Below are positions 8,200-17,043 of a stretch of 43,151 nucleotides of DNA, in pieces. The notes under the pieces were generated by a model. The model did not search any database. It had not been told where the DNA came from and saw only the letters and a list, made by a program, of their open reading frames with translations. This DNA is from Actinomycetes bacterium (GTDB lineage: Bacteria; Actinomycetota; JAICYB01): positions 1 through 43,151 of the forward strand of contig JAICYB010000024.1 in NCBI GenBank assembly GCA_025934435.1. Direction: 5' to 3'. The translations under genes were made by a program, and so were the position numbers. Numbering within the stretch: position 1 is the first letter of the stretch; every line of letters begins with the position of its first letter.

Positions 8200-8205
8200 T
8201 AGGGT
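8200..8205 (+). promoter_or_regulatory. Candidate -10 element for ctaA-ctaB
   Basis: TAGGGT lies 14 nt before the ATG at 8220. No Shine-Dalgarno stands between them, so the transcript would have a leader of only a few bases. No convincing -35 is visible. Confidence 0.35.
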
Positions 8206-8219
8206 GTTTCGTCCTTCCA

Positions 8220-10028
8220 ATGGCCCACACTCCAGATCAAAACCTCGTCCGCTTCCGGCGGCTCGCGCTCGTCACGGCCGTCGCGACGGTCGTCCTCACC
8301 GGTATCGGTGGGCTCGTCCGCGCGACCGAGTCCGGGCTGGGCTGCAAAGACGAATGGCCGAAGTGCGACGGCGGCTGGGTCGCGCGCGGGACGTACCACG
8401 CGGTCATCGAGTACTCACACCGCGTCGGCGCGGCGATCGTCATCGCGCTGATCGGCGCGATGCTCGTCGCGTCGTTCGTCTGGGTGCGCGAGCACAAGAT
8501 CTTCGCGAAGCTCAGCGCGGCGGCGTTCGTCGCCGTGCTCGGCCAAGCCGTGCTCGGCGCCATCGTGGTTTGGTCGGGCCTCAGCGCTCAGCTCGTGAGC
8601 GCGCACATGGTCACCGCACTCGGGATGGTCGGATTCACGTCGCTCGTGGCCGCGCTCAGCTATACGCGAGGACGTCCGAAGGCGACCGGCGTGCAGTGGA
8701 AGGCGCACCGCGCGTCGCTCGGCGCTCTCGTCGCGCTCCTTCCCGTGCTCGTCATCGGCGTCTACGTCCGCGAGAAAGGTGCGGGCGTCGCGTTCGGCGA
8801 TTGGCCGCTCATGAACCACTCGCTCCTCCCGTCACTGCGGGGGCCGGGGGCCGCGATCATGTTCGTGCACCGCCTGTTCGCACTGCTTGCGACCGGACAT
8901 CTCACGATGCTCTGGCTGCGGACGAAGCGCGACAGCCGTGAAGTCGTGCGCCGGTGGGGAAACATCGCGCCGAGCATGTTCCTGCTCCAGATCGCCGCAG
9001 GTGGAGCGAACGTGATCTCGCGCCTGAAGCCGGCGGCGGTTGTATCGCACGAGCTGATGGCGTTCGTGGTGTGGTCGGCGTACGTCGTGCTTGCGGTTGT
9101 CTCGCGAGGCGCGGCGCAGCGAAGCGGAGCCGTCGAAGCCGGAGGTTCTGGATCGGCGCCGGGAGTATTCGATCGCATCAACGCGTATGTGCGACTGACG
9201 AAGCCGCGCATCATCCTGTTGCTGCTGATCACGACGGTCCCCGCGATGGTGCTCGCGAAGCGCGGGTTCCCGTCGCTCTGGCTCATCGGCGCAACGTTGC
9301 TCGGCGGGATGATGACCGCGGGCAGTGCGAACGCGCTGAATCAGTTCCTCGAGCGAGACATCGACGAGAAGATGAATCGGACGCGCTCGCGCCCGCTTCC
9401 ATCGGCTTCGGTCAAGCCGGCGAACGCGCTCGTCTTCGCCATCGTGCTCGGCGTCGTCGGCTTCGTCTGGCTGACCGTCGTGGTCAACCTGCTCTCCGCG
9501 ATCCTCGCCGTCGCCGCGATCCTGTTCTACGTCCTCGTCTACACGCTGCTCTTGAAACGCAACACGCCGCAGAACATCGTGATCGGCGGCGCGGCGGGCG
9601 CGGTCCCCGTACTCATCGGGTGGGCCGCCGTCACCGGCAGGGTCGGCGCGCCCGCCTGGGTGATGTTCGCGATCATCTTCCTCTGGACACCCCCGCACTT
9701 CTGGGCCCTCGCGATGCGCTACCGCGACGACTACGCGGCGGCGGGGGTGCCGATGATGCCCGTCGTCCGGACGGAGCGGCAGACGACGCAGCAGATCTTC
9801 GTCTACGCGATCGTCCTCGTCGCCGCGACGCTCCTGCTCGAGCCGGTCGGGGGACTCGGGATCCTCTACATCCTCGTGGCGGGCGCCCTCGGCGTCGGCT
9901 TCATCTACCGGGCGGCCAAGCTCCGCTTCACGCCGTCACCCCAGACGGCCTACAAGCTTTTCCAGTACTCGATCACCTATCTCGGCATCCTCTTCGTGGC
10001 GATCGCGCTGGACAGCCTGATCTTCTGA
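8220..10028 (+). CDS. ctaA-ctaB: Heme A synthase / protoheme IX farnesyltransferase fusion (CtaA-CtaB)
   Basis: One 602-residue frame joins two enzymes that are usually separate. Residues 1-295 are CtaA, with the cysteine pair C42 and C49 (GLGCKDEWPKC) and four heme-ligand histidines: H67 (EYSH), H129 (SAH), H217 (FVHR) and H277 (SHE). After a Gly/Ser/Ala-rich linker (about 297-315), residues 316-602 are CtaB, with the prenyl-diphosphate motif NQFLERDIDEKMNRTRSRP and the second motif region LLKRNTPQN. CtaB makes heme O from protoheme and farnesyl diphosphate; CtaA oxidises it to heme A for aa3-type oxidases. The fusion would let heme O pass between domains in the membrane. The ATG at 8220 follows a -10-like box with no ribosome binding site. 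Confidence 0.93.
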   Translation: MAHTPDQNLVRFRRLALVTAVATVVLTGIGGLVRATESGLGCKDEWPKCDGGWVARGTYHAVIEYSHRVGAAIVIALIGAMLVASFVWVREHKIFAKLSAAAFVAVLGQAVLGAIVVWSGLSAQLVSAHMVTALGMVGFTSLVAALSYTRGRPKATGVQWKAHRASLGALVALLPVLVIGVYVREKGAGVAFGDWPLMNHSLLPSLRGPGAAIMFVHRLFALLATGHLTMLWLRTKRDSREVVRRWGNIAPSMFLLQIAAGGANVISRLKPAAVVSHELMAFVVWSAYVVLAVVSRGAAQRSGAVEAGGSGSAPGVFDRINAYVRLTKPRIILLLLITTVPAMVLAKRGFPSLWLIGATLLGGMMTAGSANALNQFLERDIDEKMNRTRSRPLPSASVKPANALVFAIVLGVVGFVWLTVVVNLLSAILAVAAILFYVLVYTLLLKRNTPQNIVIGGAAGAVPVLIGWAAVTGRVGAPAWVMFAIIFLWTPPHFWALAMRYRDDYAAAGVPMMPVVRTERQTTQQIFVYAIVLVAATLLLEPVGGLGILYILVAGALGVGFIYRAAKLRFTPSPQTAYKLFQYSITYLGILFVAIALDSLIF

Positions 10029-10033
10029 CTTGG

Positions 10034-10062
10034 TTGTTCGACGCTGGATGTGCTGTCATGCT
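10034..10062 (+). promoter_or_regulatory. Leaderless promoter of the cupredoxin gene
   Basis: TTGTTC (10034-10039) and CATGCT (10057-10062) are spaced by 17 nt. Transcription would start around 10069, three bases before the ATG at 10072. No Shine-Dalgarno is present, consistent with a leaderless message. Confidence 0.45.
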
Positions 10063-10071
10063 TCCCGTCCG

Positions 10072-11127
10072 ATGAAGCGCTTGCGTCTGGTCCCGCCCGT
10101 CCTGCTCCTCGCGTTCCTTGCGGCGTGCGGTCAAACCCCGGAGTCGACGCAGAAAGCGCGCGGCGTCCTGTCCGGCGGGAACTTCTTCCTCGTCATGACG
10201 ATCGTGCTCGTCGTCGTGGCCGGTGCCGCCGTCGTGGGCGCACTCGCGTTCGACCGGATGGTCCGTTCGCGCCGGAAGCTCGCGGCCGCGCCCGTCGTCG
10301 TTCCCGAAGAAGAGACGGACGAAGTCGTCGCCGGCATCACGGTCGGCCGGGCCGGCGTACCGCGGTGGCTGTACGCCGCGTACGTGATCATCCCGCTCTT
10401 CGCGATCGGTTACGTGTTCAACAGCGTTTCGCTCGCACCGAAGACCACGCCGAAGCCGCAGAAAAGCGCGGCCCCCGCCGGTCCGCTCACGAAAGCGACC
10501 GTCGTCGCGCAAGGCATCAAGTTCGACGTGAAGGAACTCGATCTCAAAGCGAGCTCACCGGTGACGATCACGGTCGACAACAAGGACACGGGCGTCCCGC
10601 ACACGTTCACGATCTGGAAGTCGCAAGCCGACGCAACGGCCGGCACGGCGTCGGCGAAGATCGAGGACACCGGTCCGTTCCAGGACACGAAGACGATCAA
10701 CGTCTCGACGCCCGCCGCCGGAACGACGTGGTACTTCAACTGCACGATCCACCCGACGTCGATGTTCGGGACGATCAAGATCGAGAACGCCGCGGCCGGC
10801 GGCGGCGGTGCTGCTCCGTCCGGGCCGACGACGTCGCCGAAGGTCGTCGCGAAGAACATCAAGTACGACGTGAAGTCCCTGACCCTCAAAGCGAACTCGA
10901 CGATCAACGTCGCACTCGACAACCAGGACACCGGCGTACCGCACACGTTCACCGTGTGGAAGTCGAAGGCCGACGCGGACAACAACACGACCGCGAACCA
11001 GGTCGCCGACACCGGACCATTCACGGGGACGAAGAACTTCTCGTTCAAGACCGGGCCCCCGGGAACCTGGTACTTCAACTGCACCATCCACCCGACGTCG
11101 ATGTTCGGGACGATCACCGTCCAATAA
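10072..11127 (+). CDS. Membrane protein with two tandem type-1 cupredoxin domains on a COX II-like scaffold
   Basis: The 351-residue protein starts with a lipoprotein-type signal (LLLAFLAAC, lipid Cys C19). Two spans follow (about 38-60 and 99-118) with a basic loop between them (DRMVRSRRK). This puts the C-terminal half outside the cell, the topology of cytochrome oxidase subunit II. Two cupredoxin domains follow (about 140-238 and 254-351), each with His-Cys-His-Met copper ligands: H177, C224, H227, M231 and H291, C337, H340, M344 (NCTIHPTSM). There is no CuA motif. The likely role is electron transfer to or within the oxidase, inferred also from the adjacent ctaA-ctaB. A plain electron carrier is the alternative. 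Confidence 0.85.
   Translation: MKRLRLVPPVLLLAFLAACGQTPESTQKARGVLSGGNFFLVMTIVLVVVAGAAVVGALAFDRMVRSRRKLAAAPVVVPEEETDEVVAGITVGRAGVPRWLYAAYVIIPLFAIGYVFNSVSLAPKTTPKPQKSAAPAGPLTKATVVAQGIKFDVKELDLKASSPVTITVDNKDTGVPHTFTIWKSQADATAGTASAKIEDTGPFQDTKTINVSTPAAGTTWYFNCTIHPTSMFGTIKIENAAAGGGGAAPSGPTTSPKVVAKNIKYDVKSLTLKANSTINVALDNQDTGVPHTFTVWKSKADADNNTTANQVADTGPFTGTKNFSFKTGPPGTWYFNCTIHPTSMFGTITVQ
10729..10777 (+). repeat. Cupredoxin repeat copy 1
   Basis: This 49-nt segment encodes WYFNCTIHPTSMFGTI of the first cupredoxin domain. It matches 11068-11116 at 48 of 49 bases, much closer than the rest of the two domains. That indicates recent duplication or gene conversion at the copper site. Confidence 0.85.
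11068..11116 (+). repeat. Cupredoxin repeat copy 2
   Basis: Second copy of the 49-nt segment at 10729-10777, encoding the copper-site loop of domain 2. The single difference (CAC for CAT context aside, base 11085 C versus G) makes a synonymous threonine codon. Confidence 0.83.
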
Positions 11128-11135
11128 CCGCCACT

Positions 11136-11141
11136 TAGACT
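11136..11141 (+). promoter_or_regulatory. Candidate -10 element for the prenyl reductase gene (leaderless)
   Basis: TAGACT ends six bases before the GTG start at 11148, so the start codon would be at or next to the transcription start. The -35 region is weak. Confidence 0.4.
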
Positions 11142-11147
11142 CGGGCG

Positions 11148-12395
11148 GTGACGTATGACCTCGTGATCTGTGGTGGTGGCCCCGCCGGCTCGTCGGCTGC
11201 GTGGCGTGCGGCGTCGCTCGGCGCACGCGTGCTCGTCCTCGACAAGGCGAAGTTCCCCCGCGACAAACCCTGCGGCGACGGACTGACGCCTCGCGCGGTC
11301 GCCTCCATCGGCGCGCTCGGGCTCGAGAACGAGCTCAAGGCGTTCAACCGCGTCGAAAAGCTGCGCGTGAACGGCGCGAATCGGACGCTCACCTTCGACT
11401 GGCCCGGCTCCGATTCGTTCCCCGATTTCGGTTACGTCGTCGCCCGGACGGATCTCGACGAGATGCTCCTTCGCCACGCGGCCGACGCGGGGGCCGAGGT
11501 GCGCGAAGAAACACCGGCGTGGAAGCCGATCGTCGAGAACGGCGTCGTCCGCGGCGTCACGACGAAGCAGGGCGAAGAGTTCCGCGGTTCCGTTGTCATC
11601 GCGGCCGACGGTGCGTCGTCACCGATCGCGCGCTCCACGGGCATGGTGCGCGACGCGAAACGCCCGATCGGTGTCGCCGTTCGTTCTCACTTCGAAGCGA
11701 AGCGTCCGGCGGCGGACGACGCGGTGATCGAGAGCTATCTCGAGCTGCGCGACGGCGAGGATCTGCTCCCCGGTTACGGCTGGATCTTCCCCATGGGCAA
11801 CGGACGCATCAACGTCGGCGTCGGCATCCTGTCGACGTACAAGGGCTGGCGCGACGTCAACACCGCGCACCTCATGGACGCGTTCATGCGCGCGCTCCCG
11901 AAGTCGTGGGAGCTTCCCGACATCTCGTCACTTCGCGAAACGGGACAGCTCAAGGGCTGGCGCCTGCCGATGGGCTTCTGCGTGCGCGAACCGTGGCGTC
12001 CCGGCGTGATGGCGGCGGGCGACGCGGCCGGCGTCGTGAACCCCTTCAACGGAGAAGGCATCTCCGAAGCCGTCGAGTCGGGCGTGCTCGCCGCGACGAC
12101 CGCGCTGAAGGCGCTCGGCGCCGATGGTGAAAGGGGTCCGTCCGACTTCTCGAGCTACACGCGCGACCTCGACGCGATCTGGGGGCCGTACTACCGGCTC
12201 GGCCGCACGTTCGTCCGGCTCATCGGAAACCCGAGGATCATGCGCGCCCTGACGGTCGTCGGGATGCGTGTGCCGCCCGTCATGGAGTTCGCGTTCAAGC
12301 TCCTCGCGAACCTCTATCACGAGCAGGGCGGGAGCTTCGGCGACGGCCTCGTCCGCGCCATGCTCCTCGCCGCCAAGGCCATTCCGATCGGGTGA
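11148..12395 (+). CDS. Geranylgeranyl reductase family FAD-dependent oxidoreductase (MenJ-like)
   Basis: The 415-residue flavoprotein begins with the FAD-binding motif (LVICGGGPAGSSAA). It has the family's KFPRDKPCGDGL segment and a second FAD motif (GVMAAGDAAGVVNPFNGEGI). The family reduces isoprenoid double bonds in chlorophyll, archaeal lipids and menaquinone. Next to nuo genes in actinobacteria, members are thought to act on menaquinone or related prenyl lipids, and that is the likely role here; it remains inferred. The GTG at 11148 directly follows a -10-like box. The gene ends just before the nuo promoter. Confidence 0.88.
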   Translation: MTYDLVICGGGPAGSSAAWRAASLGARVLVLDKAKFPRDKPCGDGLTPRAVASIGALGLENELKAFNRVEKLRVNGANRTLTFDWPGSDSFPDFGYVVARTDLDEMLLRHAADAGAEVREETPAWKPIVENGVVRGVTTKQGEEFRGSVVIAADGASSPIARSTGMVRDAKRPIGVAVRSHFEAKRPAADDAVIESYLELRDGEDLLPGYGWIFPMGNGRINVGVGILSTYKGWRDVNTAHLMDAFMRALPKSWELPDISSLRETGQLKGWRLPMGFCVREPWRPGVMAAGDAAGVVNPFNGEGISEAVESGVLAATTALKALGADGERGPSDFSSYTRDLDAIWGPYYRLGRTFVRLIGNPRIMRALTVVGMRVPPVMEFAFKLLANLYHEQGGSFGDGLVRAMLLAAKAIPIG

Positions 12396-12404
12396 GCGAG
12401 TGGG

Positions 12405-12434
12405 TTGACCAGCATCTCGGCCGGGTACTAGGCT
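12405..12434 (+). promoter_or_regulatory. Promoter of the 14-gene nuo operon
   Basis: -35 TTGACC (12405-12410), an 18-nt spacer, and -10 TAGGCT (12429-12434). The -10 shares its last base with the Rex-type operator, so repressor binding would block initiation. Confidence 0.65.
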
Positions 12435-12451
12435 TGTGAAAGGATTCACAA
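12434..12451 (+). promoter_or_regulatory. Rex-type redox operator, nuo operon 1
   Basis: TTGTGAAAGGATTCACAA is a perfect 7-nt inverted repeat (TTGTGAA/TTCACAA) with a 4-nt spacer. It matches the known Rex consensus TTGTGAANNNNTTCACAA. Rex represses respiratory genes when NAD+ is plentiful and releases DNA when NADH rises. No rex gene is in the window. Confidence 0.82.
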
Positions 12452-12460
12452 AGTAGTGGC

Positions 12461-12491
12461 GTGGTTGCCGCGCTTTGGGACCGGCAACTAC
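12461..12491 (+). promoter_or_regulatory. Stable hairpin in the nuoA1 leader
   Basis: GTGGTTGCCG (12461-12470) pairs with CGGCAACTAC (12482-12491): ten base pairs including one G-U, with an 11-nt loop. No T-run follows, so it is not an ordinary terminator. It may stabilise the message or tune expression. Confidence 0.55.
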
Positions 12492-12524
12492 CGTTAAGGG
12501 CTCCATGAGTCGAAGGGAGTGAGC

Positions 12525-12881
12525 GTGCTCGCGAGCTACCTGCCGATCGCGTTCCTGCTCATCCTCGCGGGTGCCTTCGCTCTCGTTTCGGTGACCCTTT
12601 CCCGCCTGATCTCCCCGAAGGATCCGTCCCCGCAGAAGCTCATGCCGTACGAATGCGGGATCGCGGAGATCGACCCGCCCGTCGAGCGGTTCCCGGTGCG
12701 CTTCTACCTCGTCGCGATGCTCTTCGTGATCTTCGACGTCGAAGTGATCCTGTTCTTCCCGTGGGCTCTGTCGTTCAAGAGCTTCCCGGTCTTTTCGCTC
12801 ATCGCGATGAGCGTGTTCATCTTCATGCTCGGCGTCGCTTTCGTGTACGAGTGGCGCAATGGAGGCCTTGAATGGGACTAG
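12525..12881 (+). CDS. nuoA: NADH-quinone oxidoreductase subunit A (complex I, set 1)
   Basis: The 118-residue membrane subunit has three spans. It contains the conserved loop [15 protein letters not shown], whose Cys lies by the quinone cavity, and [22 protein letters not shown]. NuoA links the membrane arm to NuoB/D/H. GTG 12525 is preferred because GGGAG stands 5 nt upstream; GTG 12519 is the alternative. A tiny ATG frame of five codons (12505-12522) ends across the start region. The last 10 nt overlap nuoB. It is the first gene of a 14-gene operon. Confidence 0.93.
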   Translation: MLASYLPIAFLLILAGAFALVSVTLSRLISPKDPSPQKLMPYECGIAEIDPPVERFPVRFYLVAMLFVIFDVEVILFFPWALSFKSFPVFSLIAMSVFIFMLGVAFVYEWRNGGLEWD

Positions 12882-13354
12882 AAGAACGCCTTCCCGCGAT
12901 CGTCACGTTCAACCTCGAGAAGCTCGTCAACTGGGCGCGGAAGAACTCGGTGTGGCCGGCGACGTTCGGTCTCGCGTGCTGCGCGATCGAGATGATGATG
13001 ACCGTCGCGCCGCGCCACGACCTTGCTCGTTACGGGATGGAGCGTTTCTCCGCTTCGCCGCGCCAAGCCGACCTCATGATCGTCGCCGGACGGGTCTCGC
13101 AGAAGATGGCCCCCGTCCTGCGTCAGATCTACGATCAGATGCCCGAACCGAAGTGGGTCATCTCGATGGGCGCGTGTGCGTCGTGCGGCGGGATGTTCAA
13201 CAACTACGCCGTGCTGCAAGGCGTCGATCAGATCGTCCCGGTCGACGTCTACGTGCCGGGATGTCCGCCGACACCGGAGATCTTGATGTCCGGCATCTTC
13301 CAGCTGCACCGCCAGATCAAGGGCGAGCCGCTCCGACTCGGGTCCGCCCGTTAA
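12872..13354 (+). CDS. nuoB: NADH-quinone oxidoreductase subunit B (set 1)
   Basis: The 160-residue peripheral-arm subunit carries cluster N2, the last [4Fe-4S] cluster before quinone. Its ligands are all present: the Cys pair in [18 protein letters not shown], and [11 protein letters not shown]. The ATG at 12872 has GGAGG upstream and lies in the end of nuoA. The length is normal for actinobacterial NuoB. Confidence 0.95.
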   Translation: MGLEERLPAIVTFNLEKLVNWARKNSVWPATFGLACCAIEMMMTVAPRHDLARYGMERFSASPRQADLMIVAGRVSQKMAPVLRQIYDQMPEPKWVISMGACASCGGMFNNYAVLQGVDQIVPVDVYVPGCPPTPEILMSGIFQLHRQIKGEPLRLGSAR

Positions 13355-13363
13355 GGCCGAGCC

Positions 13364-14029
13364 ATGAACACCGCCGCCGAACACGACGCGAGACTTCGTG
13401 AACGTTTTCCCGAACTCGATCTCAGCGTCACGGACGCGCTCGACATGCCGACGATCGTCGTCCCCGCCGCGCGCATCGTCGATGTCCTGACGTTCCTACG
13501 GGACGAGGCCGGCTTCACGATGTTGACCGACCTTTCTGCGTGCGACTGGCACGGGCGCCAGCCGCGCTACCACGTGAACTACCACCTGTACTCGCTCGAC
13601 TCGTCCGGGCGCGCACGCGTGAAGGTCGAGCTGGCGGACGAACCCGAGCCGCATGTGCCGACGGCGACGCCGGTGTTCGCGGCGGCGAACTGGCATGAGC
13701 GCGAAGTATTCGACTTCTTCGGGATCGTGTTCGACGGCCATCCCGATCTGCGCCGGATCCTGATGCCCGATGAGTGGATCGGCCACCCGTTGCGCAAGGA
13801 CTATCCCGTCGGCGGTGTTCCCGTGGAATACCGGATCGAACCGGCCTACGTGGGTGAGAACGTCGTGCCGCGCGACACGCGCCCGGCCGCCGGCGGCGTT
13901 CCGGTTCGTCTCCGGCGCGACCGCGGACGGCTCTCGCACATGACGTGGACCGGCCCCCCGGCGAGCGGCGTCCCGGTGCACAAACCGAGTCAGGCCGAAG
14001 AGATCAGCGAAGAAGGTAAAGACTCGTGA
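13364..14029 (+). CDS. nuoC: NADH-quinone oxidoreductase subunit C (set 1)
   Basis: The 221-residue 30-kDa subunit has the family signature WHEREVFDFFGIVFDGHPDL followed by RRILMPDEWIGHPLRKDYP. It forms the peripheral arm with NuoB, D and I and carries no cofactor. A basic, Pro-rich C-terminal tail (about 165-221) goes past the core domain. It ends in a GTGA overlap with nuoD. NuoC and NuoD are separate here, not fused as in enterobacteria. Confidence 0.94.
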   Translation: MNTAAEHDARLRERFPELDLSVTDALDMPTIVVPAARIVDVLTFLRDEAGFTMLTDLSACDWHGRQPRYHVNYHLYSLDSSGRARVKVELADEPEPHVPTATPVFAAANWHEREVFDFFGIVFDGHPDLRRILMPDEWIGHPLRKDYPVGGVPVEYRIEPAYVGENVVPRDTRPAAGGVPVRLRRDRGRLSHMTWTGPPASGVPVHKPSQAEEISEEGKDS

Positions 14030-15219
14030 CGATCGACACGCGAGACGTCTGGGTCGAGGACGAAACGATGCGGGTCAACATGGGCCCGCAGCACCCGTCG
14101 ACGCACGGCGTGCTCCGACTCCTCGTCGAGGTGAACGGCGAAGTCGTCGTGAACGTCGAGCCGATCATCGGTTACCTGCACACGGGCATCGAGAAGCAGG
14201 CGGAGACGCTCAACTGGATCCAGTGCGTGACCGACATCACGCGGGCCGATTACCTCTCGAACTTCTTCAACGAGCTGGCGTACTGCGTGGCCGTCGAGAA
14301 GCTTTCCGGCGTCGAGATCCCACCGCGCGCGCAGTGGATCCGCATCCTCCTCTGCGAGTTCAACCGCATCAGCTCACACCTCGTGTGGCTCGCGACGGGC
14401 GGTCTCGAGCTCGGCGCGATGTCGATGGCGACGTACGCCTTCCGCGAACGTGAGCAGATCCTCGACCTCTACCAAGCGATCACGGGCACGCGGATGAACC
14501 ACGCGTATTTCCGTCCCGGCGGTATCGCCCTCGATATCCGTCCCGATCACGAGCAGCAGATCCGCGACCTGATCAAGGTGCTGTCGGCGAGATTCGTCGA
14601 GTACGAGGAGTTCCTCGCGTCGAACCCGATCTGGGTGCAGCGCAACAAGGGCATCGGGATCCTCAAGCCCGAGGACGCGATCCATCTCGGCGTCACGGGT
14701 CCGGCGTTGCGCGCGTCGGGCATCGCGCACGACCTCCGCAAGGTCTCGGACTACCTGCCGTACGACAAGTTCGAGTTCGACATCCCCACGGGAGACGTCG
14801 GCGACTGCTACGACCGCTTCCTCGTCCGCATGGCGGAGATGCACGAGTCGCTGAAGATCATCCAGCAGGCGATCGACACGATGCCGACGGGGGATTTCCG
14901 CGCCTCAGGCAAGCTCGTCCCTCCGCCTCGCAACCGCTTGCCTGTATCGATGGAAGCGGTCATCCACCACTTCAAGCTCTTCACGGACGGACCACACGTC
15001 CCCGCCGGCGAGGTGTACGTCGCCGTCGAGAGCCCGCGGGGCGAGCTCGGTTATTTCGTCGCGTCCGACGGGCGGGGCCGTCCGTGGCGCTGCCACATCC
15101 GCGGACCGTCGTTCACCAACCTGCAGATCGCTCCGCTCGTCGCACCGGGTTACCTGCTGGCCGACCTGATTGCGATACTCGCGTCCATCGACCCCGTGAT
15201 GGGAGACGTCGATCGGTGA
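14026..15219 (+). CDS. nuoD: NADH-quinone oxidoreductase subunit D (set 1)
   Basis: The 397-residue 49-kDa subunit has MGPQHPSTHGVLR (residues 19-31) and the conserved quinone-site tyrosine Y76 in ITRADYLSNF. With NuoB it forms the quinone headgroup pocket near N2. The C-terminus DPVMGDVDR is the family ending. The GTG start at 14026 overlaps the nuoC stop. The intact Tyr contrasts with the second copy at 28.8 kb. Confidence 0.95.
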   Translation: MTIDTRDVWVEDETMRVNMGPQHPSTHGVLRLLVEVNGEVVVNVEPIIGYLHTGIEKQAETLNWIQCVTDITRADYLSNFFNELAYCVAVEKLSGVEIPPRAQWIRILLCEFNRISSHLVWLATGGLELGAMSMATYAFREREQILDLYQAITGTRMNHAYFRPGGIALDIRPDHEQQIRDLIKVLSARFVEYEEFLASNPIWVQRNKGIGILKPEDAIHLGVTGPALRASGIAHDLRKVSDYLPYDKFEFDIPTGDVGDCYDRFLVRMAEMHESLKIIQQAIDTMPTGDFRASGKLVPPPRNRLPVSMEAVIHHFKLFTDGPHVPAGEVYVAVESPRGELGYFVASDGRGRPWRCHIRGPSFTNLQIAPLVAPGYLLADLIAILASIDPVMGDVDR

Positions 15220-15756
15220 CGGATACGCGAGTGCTGTCTGAAGACTTCTATACGCGCGCGAAGCAGATCGTGGCGCGGTATCCCGTCGCGCGTTCCGCAC
15301 TCATCATGCTGCTGCACGATGCGCAGGACGAGGTCGGCTACGTCGACGACGATGTGATCCGTGAAGTGGGATCCGTCCTCGGGCTCACGCCGGCCGACGT
15401 CGAAGGCGTCGCGACCTTCTACACGATGTTCAAGCGGAGGCACCCGGGGAAGTTCCTCATCTCGCTCTGCACGAACATGTCCTGCACGATCAACGGTGCG
15501 GACGAAACCGCTGCCGCGCTCCGCGACGCCGTCGGTCCCGAGCACGAGACAACGTCGGACGGCGTCTGCTCCTGGGAATCGGTCGAATGTCTCGCGACGT
15601 GCCACTGGGCCGTCGCCGCGCAGGTGAACTATCTCGACATCCCGTACCTCACTCCGGACAGAGCAACCAAGCTCGTGTCGGATCTGAAGGCCGGTCGCGA
15701 CCTCGACGAGATCCTGTCGGAGTTGCGCGCGGCGAAGTCGCTGCAGGAGGCGAAGA

Positions 15757-15764
<8 letters not shown>
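15216..15764 (+). CDS. nuoE: NADH-quinone oxidoreductase subunit E (set 1)
   Basis: The 182-residue 24-kDa subunit binds the N1a [2Fe-2S] cluster through CTNMSC and ECLATC (C-x4-C and C-x3-C). It is part of the NADH dehydrogenase module with NuoF and NuoG. GTG 15216 overlaps the nuoD stop and gives the normal length; the open frame extends upstream but that part shadows nuoD. The second nuo operon has no counterpart. Confidence 0.94.
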
Positions 15765-17039
<1,275 letters not shown>

Positions 17040-17043
<4 letters not shown>

